Of a DNA stretch of 64,000 bases, positions 33,207 to 43,016 are shown in pieces. A program made the translations under genes and the position numbers. Origin of the DNA: Epilithonimonas tenax DSM 16811 (GTDB lineage Bacteria > Bacteroidota > Bacteroidia > Flavobacteriales > Weeksellaceae). The DNA lies in NCBI RefSeq assembly GCF_000428485.1, contig NZ_AUAA01000004.1:62001-126000 (forward strand), in the 5' to 3' direction. The notes under the pieces were generated by a model. It saw only the letters and a list, made by a program, of their open reading frames with translations. It was not told where the DNA came from and did not search any database. Each line of letters starts with the position of its first letter. The first letter of the stretch is position 1.

Positions 33207-34583
33207 ATGAAAAATGTGATAGCAGGGCTGCTTTTGACATCTTTAGGATTGATTTCCTGTAAAACAAGCCCAACGAGTGCAAGCCCAACAGGCCGTGTTC
33301 AGTTAACCGATGCCCAGCTGATGGACAGGGTTCAGAGCGATGCTCTCAAATACTTTGTGGATTTTGCAGAACCAAATTCTATGTTAGCAAGAGAGCGTTA
33401 CCACGAGGATGATATCTATCCAGACAATGACAAACACGTCATTACCACAGGAGGCTCAGGTTTCGGACTGATGACTATTTTAGTTGGCGTTGATAGGAAA
33501 TTTATAACACGTCAAGAAGCGGTAAAAAGGCTCACCAACATCGCCGATTTTCTCGAAAAAGCAGACCGCTTCCACGGCGCTTGGCCACATTGGATCAACG
33601 GAGAAACGGGTAAGGTGGTTCCTTTTGGTAAAAAAGATAACGGCGGAGATCTTGTGGAAACAGCCTTTCTTACGCAAGGTATCATCTGCGTCAGAGAATA
33701 TTTCAAAAACGGTAATCCGGAAGAAAAAGCGCTCGCTGCAAAAATGGACAAACTCTGGAAAGGCGTAGAGTGGAACTGGTTTACAAAAGGCGGCGAAAAA
33801 GTACTGTATTGGCACTGGTCACCAACTTACGGTTGGGAAATGAATTTCCCACTGGAAGGTTATAATGAATGTCTGATAACCTACGTTTTAGCAGCGTCAT
33901 CTCCCAATTATTCCATAGATTCGGAAACCTACAGCAAAGGCTGGACGCGCAACGGAACTTACACCACAGACAAAACAAAATACGGATTACCACTTTACGT
34001 AAAACACAATTATGCAGAAGAGTACGGAGGGCCATTATTCTGGTCACAATATTCCTATTTAGGGTTAGATCCACGCGGATTATCGGATCAATATGTGAAA
34101 AGCTATTGGGATCTCAACCGCAATCATGTTCTTATAGATTACAAATATGGCCTGGAAAATCCATATAAATACAAAGGTTATTCAGAAAAATATTGGGGAC
34201 TTACAGCAGGCTACACAAGAAACAAAGACGGCTCTGTAGGTTACGCCGCGCATCAGCCCATGAAAGAAGATTTGGGAGTGATTACGCCAACGGCAGCGCT
34301 AAGCTCTATGCCCTATACGCCCAAAGAATCAACCGCTTTTCTGAGATTTTTATACGAAGAGAAACCAAATTTCATAGGACAGGCTGGTCCTTATGACGCC
34401 ACTTCTATCAATTTTGATGATTGGACCACACCACGCTATCTTGCTATCGATCAGGGAACTATCGCGCCAATGATCGAGAATTACCGCTCAGGATTGTTGT
34501 GGAACCTCTTTATGAATGCACCAGAGATCAGAAACGGACTCAAAAAAATCGGATTTAAGTCCACAGAACATAAGATCAAATAA
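33207..34583 (+). CDS. GH144/glucoamylase-family lipoprotein (candidate endo-beta-1,2-glucanase)
   Basis: A 458-residue lipoprotein counted from ATG 33207 (a GTG at 33201 is the alternative). Lipobox LISC. The catalytic (alpha/alpha)6 barrel belongs to the Glycoamylase family (COG5368/PF10091), which includes GH144. Visible landmarks are VITTGGSGFGLMTILVGVDR (about 79-98), DRFHGAWPHWINGETG, GGDLVETAFLTQGI (about 149-162), EMNFPLEGYNECLITYVLAA and GPLFWSQYSYLGLDPRGL. Characterised Bacteroidetes GH144 enzymes cut beta-1,2-glucan. That substrate is inferred here from family and locus and is not proven. It acts at the cell surface or in the periplasm. Confidence 0.85.
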   Translation: MKNVIAGLLLTSLGLISCKTSPTSASPTGRVQLTDAQLMDRVQSDALKYFVDFAEPNSMLARERYHEDDIYPDNDKHVITTGGSGFGLMTILVGVDRKFITRQEAVKRLTNIADFLEKADRFHGAWPHWINGETGKVVPFGKKDNGGDLVETAFLTQGIICVREYFKNGNPEEKALAAKMDKLWKGVEWNWFTKGGEKVLYWHWSPTYGWEMNFPLEGYNECLITYVLAASSPNYSIDSETYSKGWTRNGTYTTDKTKYGLPLYVKHNYAEEYGGPLFWSQYSYLGLDPRGLSDQYVKSYWDLNRNHVLIDYKYGLENPYKYKGYSEKYWGLTAGYTRNKDGSVGYAAHQPMKEDLGVITPTAALSSMPYTPKESTAFLRFLYEEKPNFIGQAGPYDATSINFDDWTTPRYLAIDQGTIAPMIENYRSGLLWNLFMNAPEIRNGLKKIGFKSTEHKIK

Positions 34584-34650
34584 GCAAAAAGTAGTATCTT
34601 TAAACACCAAATTTTATTGTACCTTTTTGAGACATTAAATAATTTTAAGG

Positions 34651-34765
34651 AGCTTAATCCCGCTGTCCGCTATATCTTTTTTGTTTTAGAACCTTTGCCG
34701 TTTAGATTATGAATTAAGGACAAAAACAAAAAAGGATGCCGCTGCCATCGGGGCTAGGGATTTGG
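34651..34765 (+). repeat. Family B intergenic hairpin repeat, copy 1
   Basis: It opens AATCCCGCTGTCCGCTATAT, has CTTTTTTGTTTTAG on the left arm and ACAAAAAAGGATGCCGCTGC on the right, and closes ATCGGGGCTAGGGATTTGG. The arms are imperfect inverted repeats. A second copy is at 49926-50035. It sits between the GH144-type gene and the serine hydrolase gene. Confidence 0.8.
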
Positions 34766-34835
34766 ACATAGAATAAAAATTCAACATCGATTGAGGATCT
34801 CACATCCTCATATAATGTTTTTGAAAATGTAAAAT

Positions 34836-35540
34836 ATGAAAGTAAGAAATATTGCTTTATTGTTATTGGCATGTTCATCTTTTGCAACAGCTCAGGAGAT
34901 CAGATCCGAATTCAGTAAAGAAGTCAAAATTCAAAAAAAACTATCGTACATTCTGGATATTCCAAAAGAGGCCAAATCCAAAATTCCGATGATCGTATTT
35001 CTGCACGGTTCCGGGGAAAGAGGGAATAACCTGGAAATTGTAAAGAACCACAGTCCCTTTACATATCAGAATCTCATAAAAGAACCCGTTGCTGTTTTAG
35101 CACCGCAATGTCCAGAAAATACCTGGTGGGACACAGATGCGATCTATTTCCTCATCAAAGAAATTTCGGAAAAATATAAAATCGATACAGATAGGATCTA
35201 CCTCACGGGCTTATCAATGGGCGGCTGGGGAACTCTGAAACTGGCAGGTGAGCACCCAGACATGTTTGCAGCCGTAGTAGCGGTTTGCGCACCAACAGAC
35301 CGTGTGATGTGGGCCAACATTCAGAATTACAAAGATCTTAATATCAAATTATTCCACGGCGGGATGGACGATATTGTACTTCCGGAAAATGCGTTTAATT
35401 TCTACCAGAAGTTGCATCCCATCAATCCGAAAGCAGAGCTGACGATCTTCCCAGATGATAACCACAATGCTTGGGATTCCACTTATTCTGACCCCCAATT
35501 ATGGGATTGGATGTTATCTTTGAAGAAAAATAAAAATTAA
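34836..35540 (+). CDS. Secreted alpha/beta-hydrolase (esterase/phospholipase-like)
   Basis: A 234-residue exported serine hydrolase. A signal peptide ends SSFATAQ (about 20). The oxyanion region is IVFLHGSGERG (53-63). The nucleophile elbow GLSMGG has Ser127, the acid is Asp178 or Asp179 in GGMDDIV, and the His is His210 in DDNHNAWD. This is the carboxylesterase/phospholipase-like branch often found in polysaccharide loci. It may remove acyl decorations from the glycan, which is inference. The gene is followed by GH3 after 21 nt, so the two are likely co-transcribed. Confidence 0.85.
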   Translation: MKVRNIALLLLACSSFATAQEIRSEFSKEVKIQKKLSYILDIPKEAKSKIPMIVFLHGSGERGNNLEIVKNHSPFTYQNLIKEPVAVLAPQCPENTWWDTDAIYFLIKEISEKYKIDTDRIYLTGLSMGGWGTLKLAGEHPDMFAAVVAVCAPTDRVMWANIQNYKDLNIKLFHGGMDDIVLPENAFNFYQKLHPINPKAELTIFPDDNHNAWDSTYSDPQLWDWMLSLKKNKN

Positions 35541-35561
35541 AAAAATTAAAAAAATTATAAA

Positions 35562-37889
35562 ATGAAAAAGTTTGTCATCCTGGCTGCCTTGGCATTGTCG
35601 CCCTATTTTTTGGCACAAAATATCGTCACGAAACCTGTCCAATCTTACCAATCGGTCCAGTACCAATCCAAGAAAAAAGCTTTTGTTGATGATTTGATTT
35701 CCAAGATGACTTTGGATGAGAAGATTGGTCAGCTCAATTTGCCTTCTTCAGGTGATTTTACAACGGGTCAGGCTCAGAGTTCAGACATCGGCAAAAAAGT
35801 AGAGCAAGGCCTGGTTGGTGGATTGTTCAATATCAAAGGTGTTGACAAGATCCGCGAAGTCCAGAGAGTTGCAGTGGAAAAAAGCCGTTTGAAAATTCCG
35901 ATGATCTTCGGGATGGACGTGATCCACGGTTACGAAACTTCTTTCCCAATTCCATTAGGATTAGCATCTTCTTGGGATATGGATCTGATCCAGAGATCTG
36001 CGCAGATTGCCGCTCAGGAATCTACGGCTGATGGGATCAACTGGACCTTTTCGCCAATGGTGGATGTTTCCAGGGATCCAAGATGGGGAAGGGTTTCCGA
36101 AGGTTCTGGAGAAGATCCGTACTTGGGAAGCGAGATCGCCAAAGCGATGGTTTACGGTTACCAAGGTGATGATCTTTCCAGGAAAAATACAATGCTTGCT
36201 TGTGTAAAACACTTTGCACTTTATGGCGCAGCAGAAGGTGGTAGGGATTACAATACGGTTGATATGAGCCACGTACAGATGTATAACACTTATTTTCCGC
36301 CCTACAAAGCAGCTGTAGAAGCAGGCGCTGGTTCTGTGATGGCTTCTTTCAACGAAGTGGATGGGATTCCTGCAACAGGAAACAAATGGCTGATGACAGA
36401 TGTTCTAAGAAAACAGTGGGATTTCAAAGGTTTTGTGGTAACAGATTACACCGGGATCAATGAAATGATAGACCACGGAATGGGAGATCTGCAACAGGTT
36501 TCTGCTTTGGCCATGAACGCCGGTGTGGATATGGATATGGTGGGCGAAGGTTTTCTGAAAACTTTAAAACAATCGATTACGCAAGGGAAAGTGACAGAAC
36601 AAACCGTAACAGATGCGGCCAGAAGAATCCTGGAAGCCAAATATGACCTGGGTCTTTTTGATGATCCTTATCAATATACAGATTCTAAAAGAGCACAGAA
36701 AGAAGTTTTCAGTCCAAAAAATTTGGAAGCAGCTAAAACAATTTCGTCTCAATCTATGGTTCTTCTAAAAAATGACAAGCAGGTTCTCCCGCTCAAAAAA
36801 TCAGGAACTGTTGCTGTGATCGGGCCGTTGGGAGATAACGCAGTCAATATGCCGGGAACGTGGAGTGTTGCTGCAAAACATGCCAACTCTATCTCATTGC
36901 TGAGAGGTTTGAAAGAAACTGTTGGTAAGGATGTCAATTTTGTTTTTGCAAAAGGAAGCAATGTTTATGAGTCTGCAGCAATGGAAGAAAAAGCGGCAAT
37001 GTTCAACAAAACGACAGACAGAGATAACCGTCCTGCAGATGAAATCAGAAAAGAAGCTATCGGTATTGCCAACAAAGCAGATGTCATTGTTCTTGCAATC
37101 GGAGAAAGTGCGGAGATGAGCGGAGAATCCAGTTCCAGAACAGATATCGGCATTCCGGAAACTCAGAAAGAATTATTGAGAGAACTTAAGAAAACAGGCA
37201 AGCCAATTGTTTTGGTGTTATTCACAGGTCGTCCTTTGGTATTGACGGAAGAGTCTCAGTTAGCAGATGCAATCCTGAATGTCTGGTTCCCAGGAAGTAT
37301 GGCCGGATACGCCGTTTCTGATGTGCTTTACGGAAAAGTAAATCCTTCAGCTAAGCTACCAATGACTTTCCCAAGAAGCGTTGGGCAGGTGCCACTTTAT
37401 TACAATGCCAAAAATACGGGACGCCCATTAAGCGTAGAAAATACAGAGAAGTGTACGTTTGAAAAATTCCGTTCCAATTATCTGGATGAATGTACAACGC
37501 CGCTTTATCCCTTCGGATTTGGGTTGAGTTACACGACGTTCGCTTATTCTGATGTGTCTGTGAGCAATGCAAAACCGGCAGGCAACACACCAATTGAAGC
37601 AACTGTAACATTGACTAATAGTGGAAAATATGACGGCGCGGAAGTGGTTCAGCTTTACATCAGAGATCTGGTAGGAAGCATCACAAGACCCATTAAAGAA
37701 CTGAAAGGTTTCCAAAAAGTATATTTGAAAGCAGGTGAAAGCAAAAAAGTGACTTTCAAAATTTCTCCCGAAGATCTGAAATTCTACAACAACCAATTGA
37801 AATATGACTGGGAGGCAGGTGATTTCGATATTATGATCGGAACCAATTCCCATGACGTGAAAACAACAAGGGTGACTTGGAGTAAATAA
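35562..37889 (+). CDS. bglX: GH3 beta-glucosidase (BglX-type)
   Basis: A 775-residue periplasmic glycoside hydrolase. A signal peptide ends PYFLAQ (~19). The GH3 N-terminal barrel contains MIFGMDVIHGYETSFPIPLG and the nucleophile Asp295 in GFVVTDYTGINEMIDHG. The C-terminal alpha/beta sandwich has VIGPLGDNAVNMPG and ESAEMSGESSSR. It closes with a fibronectin-III-like domain (GAEVVQLYIRDLVGSITRP and LKGFQKVYLKAGES). It removes glucose from non-reducing ends of beta-gluco-oligosaccharides, finishing what the upstream GH144-type enzyme begins. A GH3 paired with GH144 in Bacteroides is known to act on sophoro-oligosaccharides. Confidence 0.93.
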   Translation: MKKFVILAALALSPYFLAQNIVTKPVQSYQSVQYQSKKKAFVDDLISKMTLDEKIGQLNLPSSGDFTTGQAQSSDIGKKVEQGLVGGLFNIKGVDKIREVQRVAVEKSRLKIPMIFGMDVIHGYETSFPIPLGLASSWDMDLIQRSAQIAAQESTADGINWTFSPMVDVSRDPRWGRVSEGSGEDPYLGSEIAKAMVYGYQGDDLSRKNTMLACVKHFALYGAAEGGRDYNTVDMSHVQMYNTYFPPYKAAVEAGAGSVMASFNEVDGIPATGNKWLMTDVLRKQWDFKGFVVTDYTGINEMIDHGMGDLQQVSALAMNAGVDMDMVGEGFLKTLKQSITQGKVTEQTVTDAARRILEAKYDLGLFDDPYQYTDSKRAQKEVFSPKNLEAAKTISSQSMVLLKNDKQVLPLKKSGTVAVIGPLGDNAVNMPGTWSVAAKHANSISLLRGLKETVGKDVNFVFAKGSNVYESAAMEEKAAMFNKTTDRDNRPADEIRKEAIGIANKADVIVLAIGESAEMSGESSSRTDIGIPETQKELLRELKKTGKPIVLVLFTGRPLVLTEESQLADAILNVWFPGSMAGYAVSDVLYGKVNPSAKLPMTFPRSVGQVPLYYNAKNTGRPLSVENTEKCTFEKFRSNYLDECTTPLYPFGFGLSYTTFAYSDVSVSNAKPAGNTPIEATVTLTNSGKYDGAEVVQLYIRDLVGSITRPIKELKGFQKVYLKAGESKKVTFKISPEDLKFYNNQLKYDWEAGDFDIMIGTNSHDVKTTRVTWSK

Positions 37890-37911
37890 GACTTTACGTT
37901 TAATCAATACA

Positions 37912-37947
37912 AAAAGCCTTTCAGTAATCATTCTGAAAGGCTTTTTT
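37912..37947. terminator. Terminator between converging GH3 and sugar dehydrogenase genes
   Basis: AAAAAGCCTTTCAG pairs with CTGAAAGGCTTTTT across TAATCATT. A and T tracts flank it, so it can serve both strands. Confidence 0.85.
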
Positions 37948-37976
37948 ATAAATTGTCAGTGCAAGACTCTGGATGA

Positions 37977-39335
37977 TTATTCCTTAATGATTTTCGTCGA
38001 AAGGATTTTGATATTGTCTTTTTTAATAACCATCATATAATTTCCCGACTTCAAGCCAACAATATCAATGCTTTTATCAGATTCAGCGACAGATGTGGTC
38101 ATTATTAACCTTCCTGTTGGATCTAGTATTTCTGCAGTCAGCTTTTTCTCATTCATATTTTTGATATAAATGATACCTTTTGCAGGATTAGGAATGATTT
38201 GGATTTGATCTGTGTTGCTATCAGAAACAGCCAAAACAGTAGATTTAATTTTGAAGATTTTACCATTGGCTGCTGCAACATAAAGTTGTTTGCTGTTGTC
38301 TTCCCCCAATGTGGTGAAATTATTTCCAGGAAAAGCGGAAGTCCATGTGATAGTCGCATTGTTCAGGATCCCGATCTGTGCAGAACAGTAGTCCGCGAAG
38401 ATATACTTCTCAACCAAATCAGGATAAAGATTTCCTCTGTAAACGTAGCCGCCGGTAATGGAGCATTTCCCGCCAGAATGGTCATAAGCTACCACTGGAA
38501 AAGTCATGGTAGAAGCATTGGCGCAGCCCGCAGGATTGTATGCGTTATTTCCTTCGTAGCACCTCCAGCCGTAATTGACCGCAGGTATGGTTGCCGAGAC
38601 TTTGTTGATTTCTTCAATCAAATTCTGTCCAACATCTGCTATCCAGATCTGATTGGTGGTTCTGTCAAAAGAATATTTCCAGCCATTTCTGAGTCCGTAA
38701 GACCAGATTTCATCGGCGCCATCAACGCCTACAAAAGGATTAGTGGGAGGGATATTGTAAGCATTATCAGAATCAACATCAATCCTAAGGATTTTTCCCA
38801 AAAGGGAATTTTTATTTTGTCCGGTATCATCTGGGTCGCCACCACTTCCGCCATCTCCGGTAGAGATCCAAAGATAACCGTCAGCGCCAAAGTGAATACT
38901 GCCACCATTGTGATTGTCAAATGTTTTGGGAATAGACAGTAGTACTTTCTCTATGGCCGCATCAGCCGTATTCGGATTGGTAGCATTGGCAGTAAATCTG
39001 GAAACCGTAATAGTTCTGCCAGCCTTGTTGTAATAAACGTAAAAATAACGATTGCTCGCAAATTGCGGATGGAAAGCCAGTCCCAATAATCCCATTTCTC
39101 CGCTGAAGTTGACTCTGTCTGTGATATTTAGAAAATTGGCGGTTTCAAAACTTCCGTTGGTATTCAGGATTCTGATGGTTCCGGACTGCTGAACAACGAA
39201 TAGTCGATTGTCATTGGCCGGCGATGCTGTAATTTCTACAGGATTGGAAGCCGTCGCAAACGCCTCCAAAATGATCTGTTGCGAATAAACTTCCGTTGCA
39301 AAAAAGCAGGAAAGAATGAGTAGTAGTTGTTTCAT
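37977..39335 (-). CDS. PQQ-type soluble sugar dehydrogenase with T9SS sorting tail
   Basis: A 452-residue exported protein. A signal peptide ends TEVYSQ (~18). The GSDH-type six-bladed propeller shows GLLGLAFHPQFASNRYFYVY (about 79-98), HNGGSIHFGADGYLWISTGD (about 142-161), NKNSLLGKILRIDVD and YGWRCYEG. These enzymes oxidise aldoses using PQQ and pass electrons to a soluble acceptor. The last ~70 residues (IIPNPAKGIIYIKN, then LDPTGRLIM and SGNYMMVIKKDN) are a type A C-terminal domain that routes proteins through the type IX system to the surface. It faces the beta-glucan locus, so it may oxidise released glucose (inference). Confidence 0.88.
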   Translation of the reverse strand: MKQLLLILSCFFATEVYSQQIILEAFATASNPVEITASPANDNRLFVVQQSGTIRILNTNGSFETANFLNITDRVNFSGEMGLLGLAFHPQFASNRYFYVYYNKAGRTITVSRFTANATNPNTADAAIEKVLLSIPKTFDNHNGGSIHFGADGYLWISTGDGGSGGDPDDTGQNKNSLLGKILRIDVDSDNAYNIPPTNPFVGVDGADEIWSYGLRNGWKYSFDRTTNQIWIADVGQNLIEEINKVSATIPAVNYGWRCYEGNNAYNPAGCANASTMTFPVVAYDHSGGKCSITGGYVYRGNLYPDLVEKYIFADYCSAQIGILNNATITWTSAFPGNNFTTLGEDNSKQLYVAAANGKIFKIKSTVLAVSDSNTDQIQIIPNPAKGIIYIKNMNEKKLTAEILDPTGRLIMTTSVAESDKSIDIVGLKSGNYMMVIKKDNIKILSTKIIKE

Positions 39336-39649
39336 AAGTCATATTTTTATTGGTGTCTTGTAAGCCTTTAATCATCGCTATTTTCTTTGCTTCTGTGATT
39401 ACAGAATGATAGTTTACGATGTCATAACTGATTATTTTTTAGATTATTAATAAAGTTACCAATTTATATGCCTTATCATCTCAGAATTATTCAATTACTA
39501 ACAAAACGCCATTATTTACTTGTTTTTTCAAAGAAAAGTAGGAATTAATTTCAATATAAAAAGTATAATGCAGATTTCTCATTTTCAAATTCTTATTTCC
39601 GCTATAAATCATTATATTTGCCGACTTAATTTATATATATCGTAAGAAA
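39336..39649. other. Divergent promoter region of the sugar dehydrogenase and secDF
   Basis: This is a 314-bp AT-rich gap between divergent genes. Apart from the TATATTTG box at 39613-39620 I see no ORF, repeat or stable hairpin. Confidence 0.4.
39613..39620 (+). promoter_or_regulatory. -7 element (TATATTTG) for secDF
   Basis: An exact TAnnTTTG match lies 29 nt upstream of the secDF ATG. No clear -33 TTTG is seen at 17-23 nt. Confidence 0.4.
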
Positions 39650-42559
39650 ATGCAAGGAAAAGGACTCGTTACATTAGTTGCCATCGTTCTTGGATTAATT
39701 TGTCTCAATGAGCTTCTGCCTTCTTTCTATGCCAACAAGATAGAAAAAGAAGCAAAAGCTATTGCAGGGGAAAATCCAGTGAAATACCAGGCTGAGCTCG
39801 CAAGACTTTCTAAAGACACGCTTAATCTAGGTTTTACAAAACTGGATTACACGTCTGCAAAAGATAGAGAGATGAAACTCGGATTGGATCTTAAAGGTGG
39901 TATCAACGTATTATTGGAGATCAACCAAAGAGATTTGGTAAATGATCTTAGTAATTACTCTACAAATGCTACTTTAATAGAAGCACTTAACAGAACAGAC
40001 GTAGCACAGAAAAGCTCGAGCAAGCAATACATCGAGGATTTCTTCACACAGTTTGAAGCTGTTAACAAAGAAAAAGGTACGAACCTGAAACTTGCAGATC
40101 CTGAAATCTTTGGAAATACCAATCTTTCTGAGATCAAATTCAATACACCGGATGATCAGGTGAAAAACATTGTCAGAAGAAAAATCGAGGCATCTGTAGG
40201 TACAGCTTATGAGGTGCTCAGAACACGTATCGATAAAATGGGTGTGACGCAGCCCAACGTTCAGAGAGTTCCCGGAACTGGAAGAATCTTGGTGGAAATG
40301 CCTGGTACAAAAGATATCGACAAAGTAAAGAAAATGCTTCAGACCTCTGCGAAACTTCAGTTCTGGGAAGTACAATTGGCGCAGGAAGTGGTTCCTTATT
40401 TTTCTCAGCTAGACCAGTTGGTGAAAACAAAAGGAGACTCTATCGGTATCGCAAAAACAACGAATCTGATGAACATGATTCAGTTGAATGCTACACCTGG
40501 AAATGCTGTTGCCAATGTGAAATTGTCTGATACAGCAGTGGTAAATAAAGTGCTAAACAGCGCCGTAGCTACTAAAGCGAGACCTGTTAATTTGAAATAT
40601 ACCCAGTTTATGTGGGGTTACAAACCGGAATCTAATACTTCCAACAGTCTTGTTCTTTACGCGATCCGTGGGAATATTACTCAGAAAGCGCCAGTAGACG
40701 GTGCTGTAGAATCTGCACAGATCAACTATGATCAGTTAGGCCGTGTTGTTGTAGATATGCAGATGGATTCTCAAGGTGCCCGCGACTGGAAGACGATGAC
40801 AGAGAAAAACAAAGGAAAAGTAGTAGCTGTGACTTTGGATAACAGAGTTTATACTGCGCCTTCTGTAAATGATGTGATTCCTAACGGAAGAACGCAGATC
40901 TCCGGAAACTTTACTCAGGAAGAGGCAAAAGAATTGGTAGACGTTCTGGGCGCGGGCAAATTGCCTGCAGGTGCAAAAATTGTACAGGCAGATGTTGTTG
41001 GTCCATCACTAGGAGCAGAATCTATCAATGATGGGATTATGTCTTTCCTTATTGCATTTGCAGTAATTATTGTTTATATCGTTTTCTATTACGGAGGCGC
41101 TGGGATCTATGCCGTGATTGCAATGGTGATCAACTTGTTCTACATTTTCGGTATTATGGATTCCCTTAGTGCGACGTTGACACTTCCCGGTATCGCAGGT
41201 ATCGTACTGTCTATGGCATTAGCAGTGGATGCGAATGTTATCATCTATGAAAGAACCAAAGAGGAACTCTTCCGTGGGAAAAATATTCTTGAGGCGTACA
41301 AAGATGGTTTCAAACACGCTATCTCTGCGATTATAGATGGTCACGTGACGACTTTTATCACAGCATTGATTCTTTACGTTTTCGGGACAGGACCTATCAA
41401 AGGTTTTGCAGTAACATTGATGATCGGATTGGTGATGACATTATTCACATCAGTTCTATTATCAAGAGTGATGATCTTCAGCAGACTGGAGAAAGGAAAA
41501 TCTCTTTCTGTTTGGACGGCGCCTACCAAGAATCTTTTCAGAAATACCTGGATCGATTTTATCGGGAAAAGAAAATATGCTTATTACTTCTCTGGTATTT
41601 TGATGGTGATCTCAATTGCCTCGATTGCGATGAACGGTTTTAAATATGGGATCGATTTTACAGGCGGACGTAATTATGTGGTAAGATTCGAAAAGCCAGT
41701 GGATGCTACGCAGGTTGAAGAAAATATTGCCAAACTCATGAAGACAAATGATGGCAAGAACAACTCTATCGAGGCGAAGACTTTCGGGAATTCTTCTCAG
41801 TTAAAAATCAGTACAGATTTCTTGATAGATGATGAGTCTCTTGCAGCGGATCAGACTGTGGAACAAAAAATATTCGAAGGTGTGAAATCAGAATTGCCTG
41901 CTGGGATGAGTTTGGCAGATTTCAAAGCGGCTGATAAAGGTCACGCAGGAATTGTTTCTTCTACAAAAGTAGGACCTACAGTTGCGGATGATATCACCAC
42001 TCACGGTATATTGGCAGTTGTTGTATCACTGATAGGTATCTTTATCTATATCCTTGTGAGATTTGACAAATGGCAGTTTTCTCTGGGAGCGGTTGCCGGT
42101 CTATTCCATGATACGGTGGTGATCCTTGGGGTTTACTCATTATTCTATAAAGTAATGCCATTCAATATGGAAATCAACCAGGATTTCATTGCGGCAGTCC
42201 TTACCGTGATTGGATATTCCATCAATGATACGGTGATTATCTTCGACAGAATTAGAGAATATTTACGTGAGAAAAAAGCATTGACGCTTGCAGGATTATT
42301 TGATGATTCTATCTCAAGTACCATTGGTAGAACGTTCAACACATCATTCACAACGATTTTGGTGATCCTTGCGATCTTCATCTTCGGTGGTGATAACCTG
42401 AGAGGATTTATGTTCTGTCTCTTGATTGGTATCGGATTCGGGACCTATTCATCCATCTTCATCGCATCGGCTACGGCATATGACTTCCTTAGAGGAAAGA
42501 AAAAAGAAGACAAAGTAACAGGGAAATCTTCCATCAGCAATGCTGAAATAGTGAAGTAA
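39650..42559 (+). CDS. secDF: SecDF fused protein-export membrane protein
   Basis: A 969-residue inner-membrane protein joining SecD and SecF, as is usual in Bacteroidetes. SecD features are TM1 near 5-25, the periplasmic P1 region with LGLDLKGGINVLLEI (about 77-91) and DKMGVTQPNVQRVPGTGRI, and the five-TM block with AVDANVIIYERTKEEL. The SecF half starts near 640 with GIDFTGGRNYVVRF and contains IGYSINDTVIIFDRIREY, the conserved TM4 segment. It uses the proton gradient to pull secreted proteins across after SecA. It is a single gene flanked by its own promoter and a strong terminator. Confidence 0.95.
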   Translation: MQGKGLVTLVAIVLGLICLNELLPSFYANKIEKEAKAIAGENPVKYQAELARLSKDTLNLGFTKLDYTSAKDREMKLGLDLKGGINVLLEINQRDLVNDLSNYSTNATLIEALNRTDVAQKSSSKQYIEDFFTQFEAVNKEKGTNLKLADPEIFGNTNLSEIKFNTPDDQVKNIVRRKIEASVGTAYEVLRTRIDKMGVTQPNVQRVPGTGRILVEMPGTKDIDKVKKMLQTSAKLQFWEVQLAQEVVPYFSQLDQLVKTKGDSIGIAKTTNLMNMIQLNATPGNAVANVKLSDTAVVNKVLNSAVATKARPVNLKYTQFMWGYKPESNTSNSLVLYAIRGNITQKAPVDGAVESAQINYDQLGRVVVDMQMDSQGARDWKTMTEKNKGKVVAVTLDNRVYTAPSVNDVIPNGRTQISGNFTQEEAKELVDVLGAGKLPAGAKIVQADVVGPSLGAESINDGIMSFLIAFAVIIVYIVFYYGGAGIYAVIAMVINLFYIFGIMDSLSATLTLPGIAGIVLSMALAVDANVIIYERTKEELFRGKNILEAYKDGFKHAISAIIDGHVTTFITALILYVFGTGPIKGFAVTLMIGLVMTLFTSVLLSRVMIFSRLEKGKSLSVWTAPTKNLFRNTWIDFIGKRKYAYYFSGILMVISIASIAMNGFKYGIDFTGGRNYVVRFEKPVDATQVEENIAKLMKTNDGKNNSIEAKTFGNSSQLKISTDFLIDDESLAADQTVEQKIFEGVKSELPAGMSLADFKAADKGHAGIVSSTKVGPTVADDITTHGILAVVVSLIGIFIYILVRFDKWQFSLGAVAGLFHDTVVILGVYSLFYKVMPFNMEINQDFIAAVLTVIGYSINDTVIIFDRIREYLREKKALTLAGLFDDSISSTIGRTFNTSFTTILVILAIFIFGGDNLRGFMFCLLIGIGFGTYSSIFIASATAYDFLRGKKKEDKVTGKSSISNAEIVK

Positions 42560-42580
42560 TTTCATTCAAATATATAATGA

Positions 42581-42610
42581 AGCCCTCAAGTGATTGAGGG
42601 CTTTTTTTTG
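42581..42610 (+). terminator. Terminator of secDF
   Basis: AGCCCTCAA pairs with TTGAGGGCT across GTGA, and T8 follows. Confidence 0.9.
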
Positions 42611-42951
42611 GTTAGAATGTCCATAGAGAATCACCTTGGATCACGGTTCATTGTCTGGGATTTTCATCCTCGGACTTTAAGATCTTTTTCATCAATCAAT
42701 AGTTAACAGTGCTTTATTTTTTTTATGAATATCTGTTATTTTTCATCTTGTTTAATTTAATGCAAGGGTCAAACAAATATTTTTCAGAAAGAACACAAGG
42801 CGTTGTCAACGTTGTGAAAAACCTTTTTACTCCTAGTGGTGAAAAATGAGCATAAAATTTCACAATCAGTTTTCATTGATGACAAATTGCGGACAATCAT
42901 TTTTAAGTTAAAATTAATCTCAAAAAGAAAGCCAAGATAATTCCAATAAAA
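42611..42951. other. Gene-free spacer between secDF and the TonB receptor
   Basis: AT-rich sequence between two convergent terminators. No frame with coding character, promoter match or repeat was found. Confidence 0.4.
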
Positions 42952-42981
42952 AATCCGTCATCACTGGTTGTGAGACGGATT
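42952..42981 (-). terminator. Terminator of the TonB-dependent receptor gene
   Basis: AATCCGTC pairs with GACGGATT around a ~14-nt loop. On the minus strand T6 follows. Confidence 0.75.
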
Positions 42982-43016
42982 CTTAGTTAAAATCGATTGA
43001 GACTTTATCTCACTTC

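Noticed and set aside
38199-38942. 247-residue plus-strand frame over the sugar dehydrogenase
   Set aside because: Antisense to a well-supported propeller gene. No start context or family features.
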